A DNA stretch of 64,000 nt from an uncultured SAR324 cluster bacterium (GTDB taxonomy: Bacteria > SAR324 > NAC60-12): assembly GCA_902562015.1 (NCBI GenBank), contig CACERX010000002.1:1-64000 (forward strand), given 5' to 3'. Shown here in pieces: positions 1 to 9,783 of this stretch. A program made the translations under genes and the position numbers. The first letter of the stretch is position 1. Every line of letters starts with the position of its first letter. A model generated the notes under the pieces. The model saw only the letters and a program-made list of their open reading frames with translations, had not been told where the DNA came from and did no database searches.

Positions 1-923
1 TGAATTTTTTTTTATACTTTGCCCACAAAACATTGTGACGTAAATCAAGGCGCCCGGGCAAGGTAAATTTTTGTGCAGCATTAATCCATTTTTTTTTTCT
101 GTTTGGTTTTTGCTTTAAATAAAATCTGCATGGCAGATAAACTTGCCTGAAAACATTCAATCCATGGCTTAGAGAAAATTTCAGGGGATAACATATGATC
201 AGGAAATTCCTTTTCAAAAAAATCATCGACAAAAAAACAAGGTACATTGCCATTACTGAAATTTCCCTTTAACCAGTGTCTCAATTCTTCAACTTGAGGA
301 GCCACAATTACAGGAATACCTGTACGGGTGATACCCATTTTCTCTGTAGCAATCTGCTTTAAATCACTCCCGAGGACTTCCTGATGATCAAAGCCGATTC
401 TAGTTAAAACGCAAAGCTCCTTATCAGTTACATTTGTAGAATCAGCTTTCCCCCCTAATCCTGTTTCGAGAACTACCCACTCCATTTTGGAGCTCATGAA
501 AACATAAAATGCGACTACAGTCAGAATATCGAAATATGAAAGGTATGGAGTCCCTTTATAATCTTTTGCTAAGTTCAGTACCCTGGATGCACTTTTTTCA
601 AACACATTTTCAGAAACAAACTTGCCGTTTATGGTAATTCTTTCTCGAATATCCACTAAATGCGGGGAAGTATAGCACCCGCTTGAAAAGCCTTGCACTC
701 CCAGCATTCTGCTTATCATTGCTGCTGTGAGGCCCTTCCCGTTGGTTCCTGCAATGTGTATTATCTTAAAATTTTTTTCTGGATTATCTAAATCTCGTAG
801 TAATCGTTTGATGCCGTCAAGTTTGCTTATATCCCGAGGTTGGGCGCTGGATTCATAGTTCCCCCACTGCTCAAGTTCGAATAGAACCTGTGTATAATTT
901 TTATTAGAATCAGGCATTTTCAA
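1..923 (-). CDS. folC: FolC, folylpolyglutamate/dihydrofolate synthase; partial, with an apparent frameshift
   Basis: Mur-ligase-like enzyme that ligates glutamate to folates (and usually to dihydropteroate) in the cytoplasm. The intact frame covers residues 1-280, with P-loop GTNGKGLT at residues 59-66 and the central ligase domain after it. The family is usually about 420 residues. This frame stops at 81-83, directly after a run of ten A on the coding strand (plus-strand T run 89-98). If the run had nine A, reading would continue as WINAAQKFTLPGRLDLRHN, the expected FolC segment with its PGR motif, and stay open to the window edge. The gene is therefore interrupted by a one-base insertion, a sequencing error or slippage, and its C-terminus lies outside the window. 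Start is the first or third codon (both Met). Confidence 0.85.
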
Positions 924-1115
924 GGAATGTTTAAGGAAGAATCAGGGGGGAATTTTCTTAAAAAGGCAAAAACCTCTTTATATACCTTTGAGGTAAAGGA
1001 AAGCAAATAATTTTTAACTAGGGTATTACAAACTTGTTTCCCTGCTTATGTTTATGCAGGCCAAACGGTTTCTCACTAAAGACTGGTGGATTCAGCCCAA
1101 GACTGGTGCCTGAAT

Positions 1116-1967
1116 CTATTTGAGGTACTTAAAAAAATCGCTTTCTGCGTCCATTAAAAGTGTTGTCCCCTCCTGCAAGCTGTCTCGATAAACATCATGG
1201 GAACGTAGGAATTTAAAGAAATCTGAATCCTTCTGGTAAGAGTCAGCATAAATTTTGGTAGCAATTGCATCAGCTTCTCCGCGAGTCTCTTCGTTAATTT
1301 TTTTTGATTCAGCAAGAATTTCTACACGCTCTCTGTCAGCATCAGAACGAATTTTTAGGGATTCTTCTTCACCTTCCGAACGATACAGTTTTGCTTGTCT
1401 TTTACGTTCCGCGTTCATACGTCCAAAGACGGACTGGCTGTTTGCTTCAGGAAGGTCAGCACGTTTTATTCGCACATCTAGGATTTCAATTCCGAAATTT
1501 TCCGCGTTTTGACGGGAGCGCAAAGTGATGTCTTCTCGGATTTCCCTGCGGTTTCCGGATACGATTTCCATAAGTGTGTGTTGACCGAGTACTTCACGTG
1601 TTTGAGAATAAATTATGTCGTCAAGCCTTGCGTGGGCTCCGGCAGTGGTGCGAACTGTTTCATAAAACTTGAGTGGTTTGGAAACACGCCACTTTGAGTA
1701 AGTATCTACCTTCATTTCTTTTTTGTCTTTTGTAAATACCGCGCCAGGGTCTGCATCATAATCTTGGAGCCTGTTTTCCATGTAAATCACTCGACTGACA
1801 AATGGCAACTTGAAATTGAGTCCCGGCTCCATGACAATGTCAACGGGGTCACCTAAAAGGATCTCAATAGCATATTCAGTTTTATCTACTATGTAAGCGC
1901 TCAAGTAGATTGTGGTGGCGATGATGAGTATTCCGATACCCCATATATTTATCAGCTTCTGGAACAT
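1116..1967 (-). CDS. hflC: HflC-like SPFH/band 7 membrane protein
   Basis: Inner-membrane SPFH-family protein; in E. coli HflC forms a complex with HflK that modulates the FtsH protease. There is one N-terminal membrane helix at about residues 7-27, then the band-7 domain with IKRADLPE and the charged helix SVFGRMNAERKRQAKLYRSE, both typical of HflC. A coiled region rich in Glu, Arg and Ala follows to about residue 240. Length (283) is normal. The usual partner hflK, normally directly upstream, is not here: upstream lies a 170-base gap and then an unrelated plus-strand gene. folC lies 192 bases downstream, so they are probably separate units. HflC rather than a generic stomatin is likely, though without HflK the exact role is less certain. 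Confidence 0.85.
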   Translation of the reverse strand: MFQKLINIWGIGILIIATTIYLSAYIVDKTEYAIEILLGDPVDIVMEPGLNFKLPFVSRVIYMENRLQDYDADPGAVFTKDKKEMKVDTYSKWRVSKPLKFYETVRTTAGAHARLDDIIYSQTREVLGQHTLMEIVSGNRREIREDITLRSRQNAENFGIEILDVRIKRADLPEANSQSVFGRMNAERKRQAKLYRSEGEEESLKIRSDADRERVEILAESKKINEETRGEADAIATKIYADSYQKDSDFFKFLRSHDVYRDSLQEGTTLLMDAESDFFKYLK

Positions 1968-2137
1968 AAAATTTAACTTTTGTTTAAATTAAAGTTTTTA
2001 AATCTTATTTTAAATAGTATGGCTTTAAGTCAGCCTGTATTTATTAATTGATGTAACAAATTGTCTTTTATTTTAGCACTATTGTCAAGATGAAATAACT
2101 CCAAGGGATCATAAAACACAAGGATAATAATACACAA

Positions 2138-2398
2138 ATGTTAAGTTTCAAATCTCCAAGTAATAATGAGCGAATTCTCGCCATGGCAATGAGACAAATT
2201 GAGAAAATGCTTAAGGACATGCAAAGTGAAGGGAAAGATTTATCAAGGTTGAAACTCAAAAAATTTCAAAAAACCCACCACATTCACTGTAGTTGTAAAC
2301 TATGTGAAGAAGCCAAGAAAAAAAATGATCCTCATTTGCGCGGATTAAGTGAAGACGGTTTCAAAGTTTATTTAGATAGTGGGAAAAAAGCTAATTGA
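2138..2398 (+). CDS. small conserved-looking protein with a Cys cluster
   Basis: Unrecognised 86-residue soluble protein. The N-terminal half is helical and charged. The middle has HIHCSCKLCEEAKKK, a CxCxxC arrangement next to two His that could bind a metal ion such as zinc. No signal peptide or membrane segment is visible. It starts with ATG, diverges from hflC across a 170-base gap, and is followed by a 208-base gap, so it seems to be transcribed alone. Coding status is inferred from open length and plausible composition; function is unknown. Confidence 0.5.
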   Translation: MLSFKSPSNNERILAMAMRQIEKMLKDMQSEGKDLSRLKLKKFQKTHHIHCSCKLCEEAKKKNDPHLRGLSEDGFKVYLDSGKKAN

Positions 2399-2606
2399 AA
2401 TCAGTTTTTCCAAGCCTTGTTATAATCTAGTTTAGCAAGTTCTAATGTCTATATCCTATCTACAAAATTTTTTTACAACTAAGTGCAAATAGTATTTTCC
2501 AAAATTAGTAAATTGACAGTTTGACTTATTGCTGCGTAAAATGAGTTCATTTTGAGCAATCATCAAACTTTTGGAATGAAATTGCATCATTCTACAAAAA
2601 ACGCGT

Positions 2607-3008
2607 TTGATGAAAATTAAGCATTCCAAACTTATTTTTATGAACCGTGAATCACTTGAAAAGACTCTCACATCTTCGCTGTCACTCATGCTGGGCTTGG
2701 CAATTCTCGATCTTTTATTGTACATCTGGTTTGGAACTGCGGCAGTGACTGTTCTGGCTCATGCCATGTCTTTGTGGCTGGTACTTCGTCACCGTTTGAT
2801 TTTTGACTTGGTGAAACTGCTTGAAGCATCAGCCCTACTAGTTGATTTATACCTGATTACAAAGTATGGTTTTGCTGTCTTTTCGCCGATTGCTACTCTT
2901 TTCTCAATTATTCATATCGCTTTGAATAAAGAATATCACCTAGGTAAACTTCAAAAAGACCTTGACAAAGTATTTGCCTCCAAAAGCAATGATGCTAAGG
3001 ATGATTGA
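2607..3008 (+). CDS. hypothetical multi-pass inner-membrane protein
   Basis: 133-residue protein of unknown function with about three or four hydrophobic segments (about residues 28-45, 47-65, 75-90 and 92-108) and a charged Lys/Asp-rich C-terminal tail. An alternative ATG at 2640 (residue 12, MNRESLEK) would give 122 residues; no clear ribosome site favours either. The hydrolase at 3070 follows on the same strand after about 60 bases, so the two may be cotranscribed. No family was recognised. Confidence 0.6.
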   Translation: MMKIKHSKLIFMNRESLEKTLTSSLSLMLGLAILDLLLYIWFGTAAVTVLAHAMSLWLVLRHRLIFDLVKLLEASALLVDLYLITKYGFAVFSPIATLFSIIHIALNKEYHLGKLQKDLDKVFASKSNDAKDD

Positions 3009-3069
3009 AAGTTCCTATCTAAGCTGGACAAGTAAATAAAGTTTTTTCCCCTAAGCTTTTTTTCCTGCT

Positions 3070-3840
3070 TTGGATATACGGGTAAACGAAAAAATTCTGG
3101 AATCAGTTTGGCATGGACCTTCTCCGGGAAATGCCCCATCGCTTATTTTCCTTCATGAGGGGTTAGGGAGTGTTTCTATGTGGAAGGACTTTCCGCAAAA
3201 ACTTTCCCAGCAAACAGGTTGTGGTGCTCTTGTATACAGCAGGTTGGGCTACGGAAAATCTGAGAATTGTGAACTTCCCCGTCCACTAAACTTCATGCAC
3301 AAAGAAGGTTTGGAGGTACTGCCTCAAATAATTGCTCGGTGCAGGATCAAAAACTATATCCTTGTTGGACATTCTGACGGGGCATCAATTGCGCTGATCC
3401 ATGCAGGATCAGACTCTAATAAAAAATTACTAGGGATTGTTAATGAAGCACCACATGTTTTTTGTGAATCCATCACAATTTCTTCTATCCAGAAATTGCG
3501 AGTGAAATATAATTCAGGTAATTTGAGGGAACGCCTCAAAAAACATCATAAAGACATAGATATAACATTCAACGAATGGGCAAATGTCTGGCTTAATGAT
3601 GAATTTTATAAATGGAACATTGAATCATTTTTACCTCGTATTAAGGTTCCGCAATTAATAATTCAGGGAAATGATGATGAGTATGGCACCTTAAAACAGG
3701 TGGAAACAATTGTTCGTCATTCAGTAGGAAGTGTTAAAACTTGTTTACTAGACAACTGTGGTCATACACCGCATCGAGATCAGCAGTCAAAAACTTTGCA
3801 AGTAATGACTCAATTCGTGCGAAACTTGCTTGTCAATTGA
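3070..3840 (+). CDS. alpha/beta hydrolase
   Basis: 256-residue single-domain alpha/beta hydrolase, probably cytoplasmic. It has the oxyanion segment FLHEGLGS (around residue 28), the nucleophile elbow GHSDGAS (Ser), a likely acid Asp in QGNDDEYG and the catalytic His in CGHTPHRD, in the usual order, so the triad looks complete. The cap domain between strands is short. The start is TTG, chosen because the domain begins directly after it and no upstream in-frame ATG exists. The substrate cannot be read from the sequence; the family includes esterases, lactonases and C-C hydrolases. aroQ follows after 141 bases. Confidence 0.85.
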   Translation: MDIRVNEKILESVWHGPSPGNAPSLIFLHEGLGSVSMWKDFPQKLSQQTGCGALVYSRLGYGKSENCELPRPLNFMHKEGLEVLPQIIARCRIKNYILVGHSDGASIALIHAGSDSNKKLLGIVNEAPHVFCESITISSIQKLRVKYNSGNLRERLKKHHKDIDITFNEWANVWLNDEFYKWNIESFLPRIKVPQLIIQGNDDEYGTLKQVETIVRHSVGSVKTCLLDNCGHTPHRDQQSKTLQVMTQFVRNLLVN

Positions 3841-3981
3841 AACCTTGTTTTATAATCGTTCAAATTTCTTGCATTTTAATGCAGCAGGCATTATCTTGAG
3901 CGATGTATAATTCAGTTTAGGAATGCAGATCCTTATTAAAAATAATCAAAGACAAATCAAACTATAAAAGACATTTAAATA

Positions 3982-4440
3982 ATGCCAAAAGTACTCCTGA
4001 TAAATGGTCCAAATTTGAATTTACTGGGTAGCAGAGAGCCTGAAATATATGGATCAACAAATTTGATGGAAATTGAAAAAAAGGTGGCTTCCACACTGAG
4101 AGTACATGAAATCGATTGTAAATCATTTCAGTCAAACTCAGAAGGGGAAATTATTGATTGGCTTCATAATAATTGTAGTGCTGATTTTCTGCTTTTAAAT
4201 CCGGGAGCACTTTCTCATACCAGTGTTGGGCTACGTGATGCTGTGCTTGGTGTGGGAATCCCTTTTATTGAAATTCACCTTTCCAATGTGCATAAACGAG
4301 AAGAATTTAGACACCACTCCTATTTTTCAGATATAGCAATTGGAGCTCTTACAGGACTTGGAGTCAAAGGTTATTTGCTTGCAGCAGAGTTTGCAGTTGA
4401 TTATATAGAACAAAAAGTGAAGATAAACTCAGATATTTGA
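3982..4440 (+). CDS. aroQ: 3-dehydroquinate dehydratase, type II
   Basis: Cytoplasmic dodecameric enzyme of the shikimate pathway that converts 3-dehydroquinate to 3-dehydroshikimate. The 152-residue length is typical. Diagnostic blocks are all present: INGPNLNLLGSREPEIYG at the N-terminus with the catalytic Arg and Tyr, the substrate loop FQSNSEGEIIDW, NPGALSHTS, and EIHLSNVHKREEFRHHS with the catalytic His and C-terminal Arg. No other aromatic-pathway gene is nearby. The gspC-like gene follows after 43 bases on the same strand and may be cotranscribed. Confidence 0.96.
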   Translation: MPKVLLINGPNLNLLGSREPEIYGSTNLMEIEKKVASTLRVHEIDCKSFQSNSEGEIIDWLHNNCSADFLLLNPGALSHTSVGLRDAVLGVGIPFIEIHLSNVHKREEFRHHSYFSDIAIGALTGLGVKGYLLAAEFAVDYIEQKVKINSDI

Positions 4441-4483
4441 CACCAGTGCCTCAGTAAAGTCTCTCAATATTTTTTTTGCAACA

Positions 4484-5518
4484 ATGAGAGTTTCCTCATC
4501 AACATTTATTTTATTTTTCAACCTCCTGCTTGGAGGCATTGCCTCATACATTGTAGGCTCTCTATTGAGCACATGGATGCACTATGAGGTCGTGTCTTTT
4601 TCTGAGTCAATGCTTGGCAGACCTGCGATTATAAAAGATAAACTTCCTTTTGATCCTGGTAAATCTGAGAATTCTTTTAACATTATTTTGGAACGTAATG
4701 TATTTAATGCACAAAAAATCGAAGTAGAATTACCTGATGAACCTCAGCCCGAGTTAGTAATTAGAAATACTGAAAATTTAGGGGAGGAAATGGTCGAACA
4801 AACAAGTCTAGCACTCGCACTTACGGGAACAATGATCTACGGCCCAAAGACCTCATTTGCCTTTATCAGTAAAAAAAACAATCTTCAAAATTATGTAATT
4901 TTTGGAATAGGGGATTGTTTTCATGCAAATACTAGCCATCATGATGTTGAATGTACGAAGGAAAGTGTAAAAGTACTAGAAATCAAAGATCGTTGGGTTT
5001 TGCTTCTGCATAATGGGAAAAAGCAGGCATTGCGTATGAGAAACGCACTTCCCGCAGCAAAAATAGCTGATGTTGTGGAAAAATCAAACAATTTGCAGAA
5101 AAATACTTCTAACAATCTAAAAACTGCCGCATTAGTTGTTTCTCCAAAGGAAAAATCTGCTTCAGAAAATACTCCGTCTTCACCAGCTACTGTTAAGAGT
5201 GAAAATACTTTTCACTTTGAGCGCGTATGGGTTGATGAACAATTGGCAGATTTTGGCCAGCTTTTGAATGATGCCAGAGTTATTCCAACTAAGAAAGACG
5301 GTAAGTCATTTTTCATGTTTCAGTACATAAAAAAAGAGAGTATATATGAGCAATTGGGATTGAAACCAAAGGACATAATATTGGAGATTAACGGATTTGT
5401 TGTGGATACAGTTGATAAAGCCCTAAAGCTGTTGGAAGTCCTTCAGTCTGAAAGAGAAATAGCCCTGATTGTTGAGCGGGAGGGGAATCCTGTAAATTTT
5501 CATTACTACATTGATTGA
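4484..5518 (+). CDS. type II secretion GspC-like protein with PDZ domain
   Basis: 344-residue bitopic inner-membrane protein. One N-terminal helix (about residues 6-28) is followed by a periplasmic linker and an HR-type domain (NIILERNVFNAQ and LALTGTMIYGPKTSFAFIS, a pattern typical of GspC homology regions). A low-complexity Ser/Thr/Lys linker (about residues 195-235) leads to a C-terminal PDZ domain (about 245-340, with YEQLGLKPKDIILEINGF). This order matches GspC, which links the inner-membrane platform to the GspD secretin. No other gsp gene is in the window; the neighbours are aroQ and meaB. The assignment rests on domain order and short motifs, so it is good but not certain. Confidence 0.75.
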   Translation: MRVSSSTFILFFNLLLGGIASYIVGSLLSTWMHYEVVSFSESMLGRPAIIKDKLPFDPGKSENSFNIILERNVFNAQKIEVELPDEPQPELVIRNTENLGEEMVEQTSLALALTGTMIYGPKTSFAFISKKNNLQNYVIFGIGDCFHANTSHHDVECTKESVKVLEIKDRWVLLLHNGKKQALRMRNALPAAKIADVVEKSNNLQKNTSNNLKTAALVVSPKEKSASENTPSSPATVKSENTFHFERVWVDEQLADFGQLLNDARVIPTKKDGKSFFMFQYIKKESIYEQLGLKPKDIILEINGFVVDTVDKALKLLEVLQSEREIALIVEREGNPVNFHYYID

Positions 5519-5635
5519 GTAACAATTTGAGAGCTTAAATCAGTTATAACTGTGTTGTATGTTTAAAATGATTAATTATAATCTTAAATATATGCAGTTG
5601 TTTCACTCTATCGAAAACATGACGGGCGTACTTGA

Positions 5636-6619
5636 TTATTTGCTGGTCTGCCAAATTTCGAGCAGTTTTCTAGCAGCACTTGCGGGCAATATTTCTCCAG
5701 ATGCAACAAATTTTTCCAGTTCAGGAATTTTTTTTTGAATAATTTTATTTTTGCGAAAATTCTTCAACAACCCTTCTTCCACTAAAGTCCACATCCATTT
5801 TTCATATTGGCTTCTTCGTTGTTGTTCCCACTCTCCAGAATTTTTTAGGGATTCACGGAAATTATTCACGGCTTCCCAGATTTTGTCTATTCCCTGTTTT
5901 TCAAGAGCGCTGCTACGCAAAATTTGAGGTTCCCAAGAATTTTTTGACGATGAAAGCAACTGCATTGCCTTTCGGTATTCAGACTGTGTCGTTATTGCCT
6001 GAGATTCCTGCAAGCCATCTGACTTATTTATAACGATCAAATCTGCAAGTTCCAGCACTCCTTTTTTTATACCCTGCAGTTCGTCTCCGGCATTTGGGAG
6101 CAACAGTAGCATAAACAAATCGACCATTGAATCCACTAATGTTTCGGACTGTCCAACTCCTACTGTCTCAACAAAAATTATTTCATAACCTGCCGCCTCA
6201 CATATCAATATTGTCTCTCTGGTTTTTCTGGCAACCCCTCCAAGAACTCCTGATGAGGGAGAAGGACGTATAAACGAGTCAGGATGTTGTGACAATTCTT
6301 TCATACGCGTCTTGTCGCCCATTATACTTCCTCCAGTAATAGGACTACTTGGATCTACCGCTAATACCCCCACACGATATCCAATTTCAATTAAATACAG
6401 TCCAAATGCTTCAATGAAGGTACTTTTACCGACACCAGGGACTCCCGTTATTCCAATTCGTAAAGCTTTTCCTGTGTAAGGTAAAAGTGAATCTAACAGT
6501 TCCTGTCCTTGTTCAAAAGATTCCGGATTTGTACTTTCCAGAAGTGTAATGGCTTTGGCCATTGATCTTCGATTCCCCTGAAGAATCTCTCCCAGCAAGG
6601 TTGAACTTTTTTGATTCAT
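5636..6619 (-). CDS. meaB: MeaB/ArgK-family G3E GTPase, methylmalonyl-CoA mutase chaperone
   Basis: 327-residue SIMIBI GTPase that loads, protects and repairs the adenosylcobalamin cofactor of methylmalonyl-CoA mutase. Walker A GVPGVGKST is at residues 59-67. VDPSSPITGGSIMGDKTRM (switch region), FVETVGVGQSE and the base-specificity motif NKSDG follow in order. It lies 19 bases after the mutase gene on the same strand, clearly in one operon, which supports the mutase-chaperone role over an amino-acid transport kinase. Length is normal. Confidence 0.95.
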   Translation of the reverse strand: MNQKSSTLLGEILQGNRRSMAKAITLLESTNPESFEQGQELLDSLLPYTGKALRIGITGVPGVGKSTFIEAFGLYLIEIGYRVGVLAVDPSSPITGGSIMGDKTRMKELSQHPDSFIRPSPSSGVLGGVARKTRETILICEAAGYEIIFVETVGVGQSETLVDSMVDLFMLLLLPNAGDELQGIKKGVLELADLIVINKSDGLQESQAITTQSEYRKAMQLLSSSKNSWEPQILRSSALEKQGIDKIWEAVNNFRESLKNSGEWEQQRRSQYEKWMWTLVEEGLLKNFRKNKIIQKKIPELEKFVASGEILPASAARKLLEIWQTSK

Positions 6620-6638
6620 TTGTCTTGGGTTTAGTGAT

Positions 6639-8783
6639 TCAGTGAGTTATTTTTAGAGATGACAGCACTTCACGTGCTGCATCAGGTATTGGTGTGCCGG
6701 GACCGAAAATACATGATACTCCAAGGCTTTTTAGAAAATCATAATCCTGTGGTGGAATCACGCCGCCAGCAACAACTGCAATATCTTCAGAATTTTCTTT
6801 GCGCAGTACTTTCATAAGCTGTTCAATTAATGTTTTGTGTCCCGCTGCTAGCGAAGAAATTCCAATCACATGAACATCATTCTCAATTGCCTGCTTAACG
6901 ACCTCTTCCGGAGTTTGAAAAAGAGGAGCAAAGTCAACATCAAAACCCATGTCAGCAAATGCCGTAGCAATTACTTTTGCACCACGGTCATGACCGTCCT
7001 GACCAATTTTGGCAACCATAATCCTTGGACGACGTCCCGCTTTTTTTGCAAATTCCTTTATTTCATTGCGTACGTCTGAAATTTCCTGCTGATCCGGGAA
7101 TGCTCCTGCATAAACTCCAGATATTGATTGAATGGGTGCGTTGTAACGTCCCCAGACTTTCTCAAGCGCTGAAGAAACCTCACCAACAGTTGCACGTGCC
7201 CTCATTGCATTTATTGAGAGCCCAAGAAGGTTCTCTTCACCAGTATCAGCAGCTTTAGTAATTGCGCTCAATACGTAATCAATTTTTTGCTGATCACGAT
7301 TTTTTCGGGTTTGTTTAAGTCTCTTAATTTGTGCATCTCGCACAGCTGTGTTGTCAATTTCACGTACCTCGACCGGTTCACTATTCCCCGCTTTGTATTT
7401 GTTAATTCCGACAATCACTTCCTCTCCCTGGTCAATCATGGCTTGCCTTCGAGCTGATGAGGCTTCAATTTGCTGTTTAGGCATTCCTGATTCAACAGCT
7501 TTTGTCATTCCACCGAGTTTTTCTATTTTTTTAAGCAGTTTAGTCGATTCCTGAATTAAGGATTCGGTAAGTGATTCCATGAAATAAGAACCTCCGAAAG
7601 GGTCAATAACATTTGGGATTCCTGCCTCTTCCTGCAAAATAAGCTGAGTGTTCCTAGCTACTCTGGCGGATGTCTCAGTAGGTAGACCAAGTGCTTCATC
7701 AAAAGCGTTTGTATGTAGTGACTGTGTTCCGCCTAGTACAGCCGCAAGTGCTTCAATTGTAGTGCGTACTATGTTGTTATATGGATCCTGTTCTGTAAGG
7801 CTCCATCCTGATGTCTGACAATGGGTGCGCAACATTGCAGACGCAGACTTTTCAGGGTTAAAATCCTGAATCAGTTTATTCCATAAAAATCGTGCTGCAC
7901 GTAATTTGGCGATTTCCATGAAAAAATTCATCCCTATACCGAAAAAAAAAGATAAACGTGGTGCAAAACTGTCGATTCCCATTCCTCGATTTAGAGCTGT
8001 GCGGACATATTCCAATCCGTTGCCGAGGCTGAAGGCAAGTTCCTGTACAGCATTAGCTCCTGCTTCTTGCAAATGGTAACCGCTTATGCTGACTGAATTG
8101 TATCGAGGCATGTGTGTGCTGGTGTACTCAATGATATCGCCTAAAATGTTAATAGATGGTGATGGAGGATAAATATAGGTGTTGCGTACTATGAATTCCT
8201 TCAAGATATCATTTTGGATGGTTCCTTTGAGCTGTTCCTGCTTAACCCCTTGCTCTTCAGCAGCAACTATATAAGAGGCTAAAATCGGCAATACCGCACC
8301 GTTCATTGTCATGGAAACAGACATTTGATCAAGTGGTATCTGGTCGAATAAGATTTTCATGTCTTCAACCGAATCTATTGCTACTCCTGCTTTCCCGACA
8401 TCTCCAAGCACCCGCTGATGATCAGAATCGTATCCCCTATGGGTTGCAAGATCAAAAGCCACACTTAGTCCCTTTTGTCCGGATGCAAGGTTTTCTCTAT
8501 AAAATTTGTTTGATTCCTCCGCGGTTGAAAATCCTGCATACTGCCTGATTGTCCAGGAACGACCAGAATACATTGTGGCACGCGGTCCTCTAATGAAAGG
8601 TGAAAAACCAGGGAGTGTTTCTGAGTAACCTAGCTTCTCTAGGTCTTCAGAAGTGTATAGCGGTTTTATTTCAATGTCTTCTAAGGTGTTCCAGTTTACT
8701 GAAGAGACGGGTTTCCCCTCCAGTTCTGAGGAGGCTTTTTTTTCCCAGTCTTTCAAGGCAGAAGTAGATTTTGAGTATGGCAT
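6639..8783 (-). CDS. scpA: methylmalonyl-CoA mutase, large subunit with B12 domain
   Basis: 714-residue adenosylcobalamin enzyme interconverting methylmalonyl-CoA and succinyl-CoA. The N-terminal TIM barrel has the substrate segment [37 protein letters not shown] and [19 protein letters not shown], all hallmarks of the catalytic subunit. The C-terminal cobalamin domain starts near residue 585 and has the DxHxxG motif (Asp596, His598, Gly601), SSLAAGH and the GG motif [12 protein letters not shown]. All expected residues are present, so the enzyme should be active. No small mutA subunit is adjacent, as in homodimeric ScpA-type enzymes. No cobalamin riboswitch was seen in the 43 bases upstream. 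The enzyme serves propionate/odd-chain and branched-chain catabolism or succinyl-CoA conversion. Confidence 0.96.
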   Translation of the reverse strand: MPYSKSTSALKDWEKKASSELEGKPVSSVNWNTLEDIEIKPLYTSEDLEKLGYSETLPGFSPFIRGPRATMYSGRSWTIRQYAGFSTAEESNKFYRENLASGQKGLSVAFDLATHRGYDSDHQRVLGDVGKAGVAIDSVEDMKILFDQIPLDQMSVSMTMNGAVLPILASYIVAAEEQGVKQEQLKGTIQNDILKEFIVRNTYIYPPSPSINILGDIIEYTSTHMPRYNSVSISGYHLQEAGANAVQELAFSLGNGLEYVRTALNRGMGIDSFAPRLSFFFGIGMNFFMEIAKLRAARFLWNKLIQDFNPEKSASAMLRTHCQTSGWSLTEQDPYNNIVRTTIEALAAVLGGTQSLHTNAFDEALGLPTETSARVARNTQLILQEEAGIPNVIDPFGGSYFMESLTESLIQESTKLLKKIEKLGGMTKAVESGMPKQQIEASSARRQAMIDQGEEVIVGINKYKAGNSEPVEVREIDNTAVRDAQIKRLKQTRKNRDQQKIDYVLSAITKAADTGEENLLGLSINAMRARATVGEVSSALEKVWGRYNAPIQSISGVYAGAFPDQQEISDVRNEIKEFAKKAGRRPRIMVAKIGQDGHDRGAKVIATAFADMGFDVDFAPLFQTPEEVVKQAIENDVHVIGISSLAAGHKTLIEQLMKVLRKENSEDIAVVAGGVIPPQDYDFLKSLGVSCIFGPGTPIPDAAREVLSSLKITH

Positions 8784-8826
8784 TGTTTTTTCAATATCTC
8801 ATGGTAAACAATTTTGAAAAGAAAGA

Positions 8827-9783
8827 TTACTCCTTACAGCCTACATCTTTCAATAAGGTGTCTGTAGATGTCTGTGCATTTGTAATGGCTTCGGTATTGT
8901 CTCCTGAAAGAGTCAGTTTGCTAACTGATTCAGTGAGTTTACTAAGATAAGTTGTAAGAGAATCAACAGGATCACACACAGCAGTGCGAATTGCAGAGGG
9001 CAGGAGACCACCTCCATTAGCCCAGGTAGCAAGTTCTTCTAATACTTCTGTAGAGTCACTCAAAGATTCAATTGCAGTTTTCATTAGCTGGCATTGAATG
9101 GCATTACGTTCAGTATTCCAAAGGTGACCGTCCATTGCTTTGAGCATGGCCTGAGCCTCCGAGCCATTAGCACCGTCAACTTCTGAACAAGTAAGACTAT
9201 TTCCGGATGGAACGAGAGCTGTTGCAGTAGTTGCATTGTCATAAGTAATAACCTGGTGAAGCTGCATCGAAAATGCCAGTGCAAAAGTGTCAAGCAGAAT
9301 TTCATCCGCGCTTAAAGGTGAACTGTTGTCGTTTAGATAAGGATGCAAAAGTGCGGACGCGTTATCAAGGTAATTCTTTGAGTTAGTAATTGCTGTTGCA
9401 CGTTGTGAATCATCCGAGATCAAATCTGTGCTTAATTGCAGAATATTCAGTATTGTAGCTCCTGCAATATCATCTGTACCTAGTTCTACTCCGGATGGAG
9501 CAGTATAAGCGCTGGGAACTGCTGATGATGCTTTAAGAAGGTTAACAATGTCATAGCCCGCTTTTCCCATATAGGCCGTTGCTTTGTCTTTTCTTGATGT
9601 ACAAGCTGAGAGGGCAGTATCATAGTCCCTTCCATCAAGTGCATTAATGCATGCGCCTGTATCTGTTTCTGTTACAAAGTCTCCACATCCACTTACAGAA
9701 AAAATAAATCCAGAAAGAACACTCAAAAAAATAATGTTTTTAAGAGAAACAAACACTTTTGACTGCAGTGTGCTCATTCTCAA
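8827..9783 (-). CDS. hypothetical lipoprotein, alpha-helical
   Basis: 318-residue predicted lipoprotein. A hydrophobic signal (about residues 13-31) ends in SVSGC, a good lipobox, so the mature protein is probably anchored at the outer membrane. The rest is rich in Ala, Leu, Ser and Thr with helical stretches and several Cys (ACINALDGRDYDTALSAC, similar to a tetratricopeptide-style turn). No family was recognised. Its start overlaps the stop of the upstream outer-membrane protein gene by four bases (ATGA), so translation is coupled and the two products may act together at the outer membrane. Confidence 0.75.
   Translation of the reverse strand: MRMSTLQSKVFVSLKNIIFLSVLSGFIFSVSGCGDFVTETDTGACINALDGRDYDTALSACTSRKDKATAYMGKAGYDIVNLLKASSAVPSAYTAPSGVELGTDDIAGATILNILQLSTDLISDDSQRATAITNSKNYLDNASALLHPYLNDNSSPLSADEILLDTFALAFSMQLHQVITYDNATTATALVPSGNSLTCSEVDGANGSEAQAMLKAMDGHLWNTERNAIQCQLMKTAIESLSDSTEVLEELATWANGGGLLPSAIRTAVCDPVDSLTTYLSKLTESVSKLTLSGDNTEAITNAQTSTDTLLKDVGCKE

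Noticed and set aside
8784..8826. Possible cobalamin riboswitch upstream of methylmalonyl-CoA mutase
   Set aside because: Only 43 bases separate the genes and no B12-box-like sequence is present.
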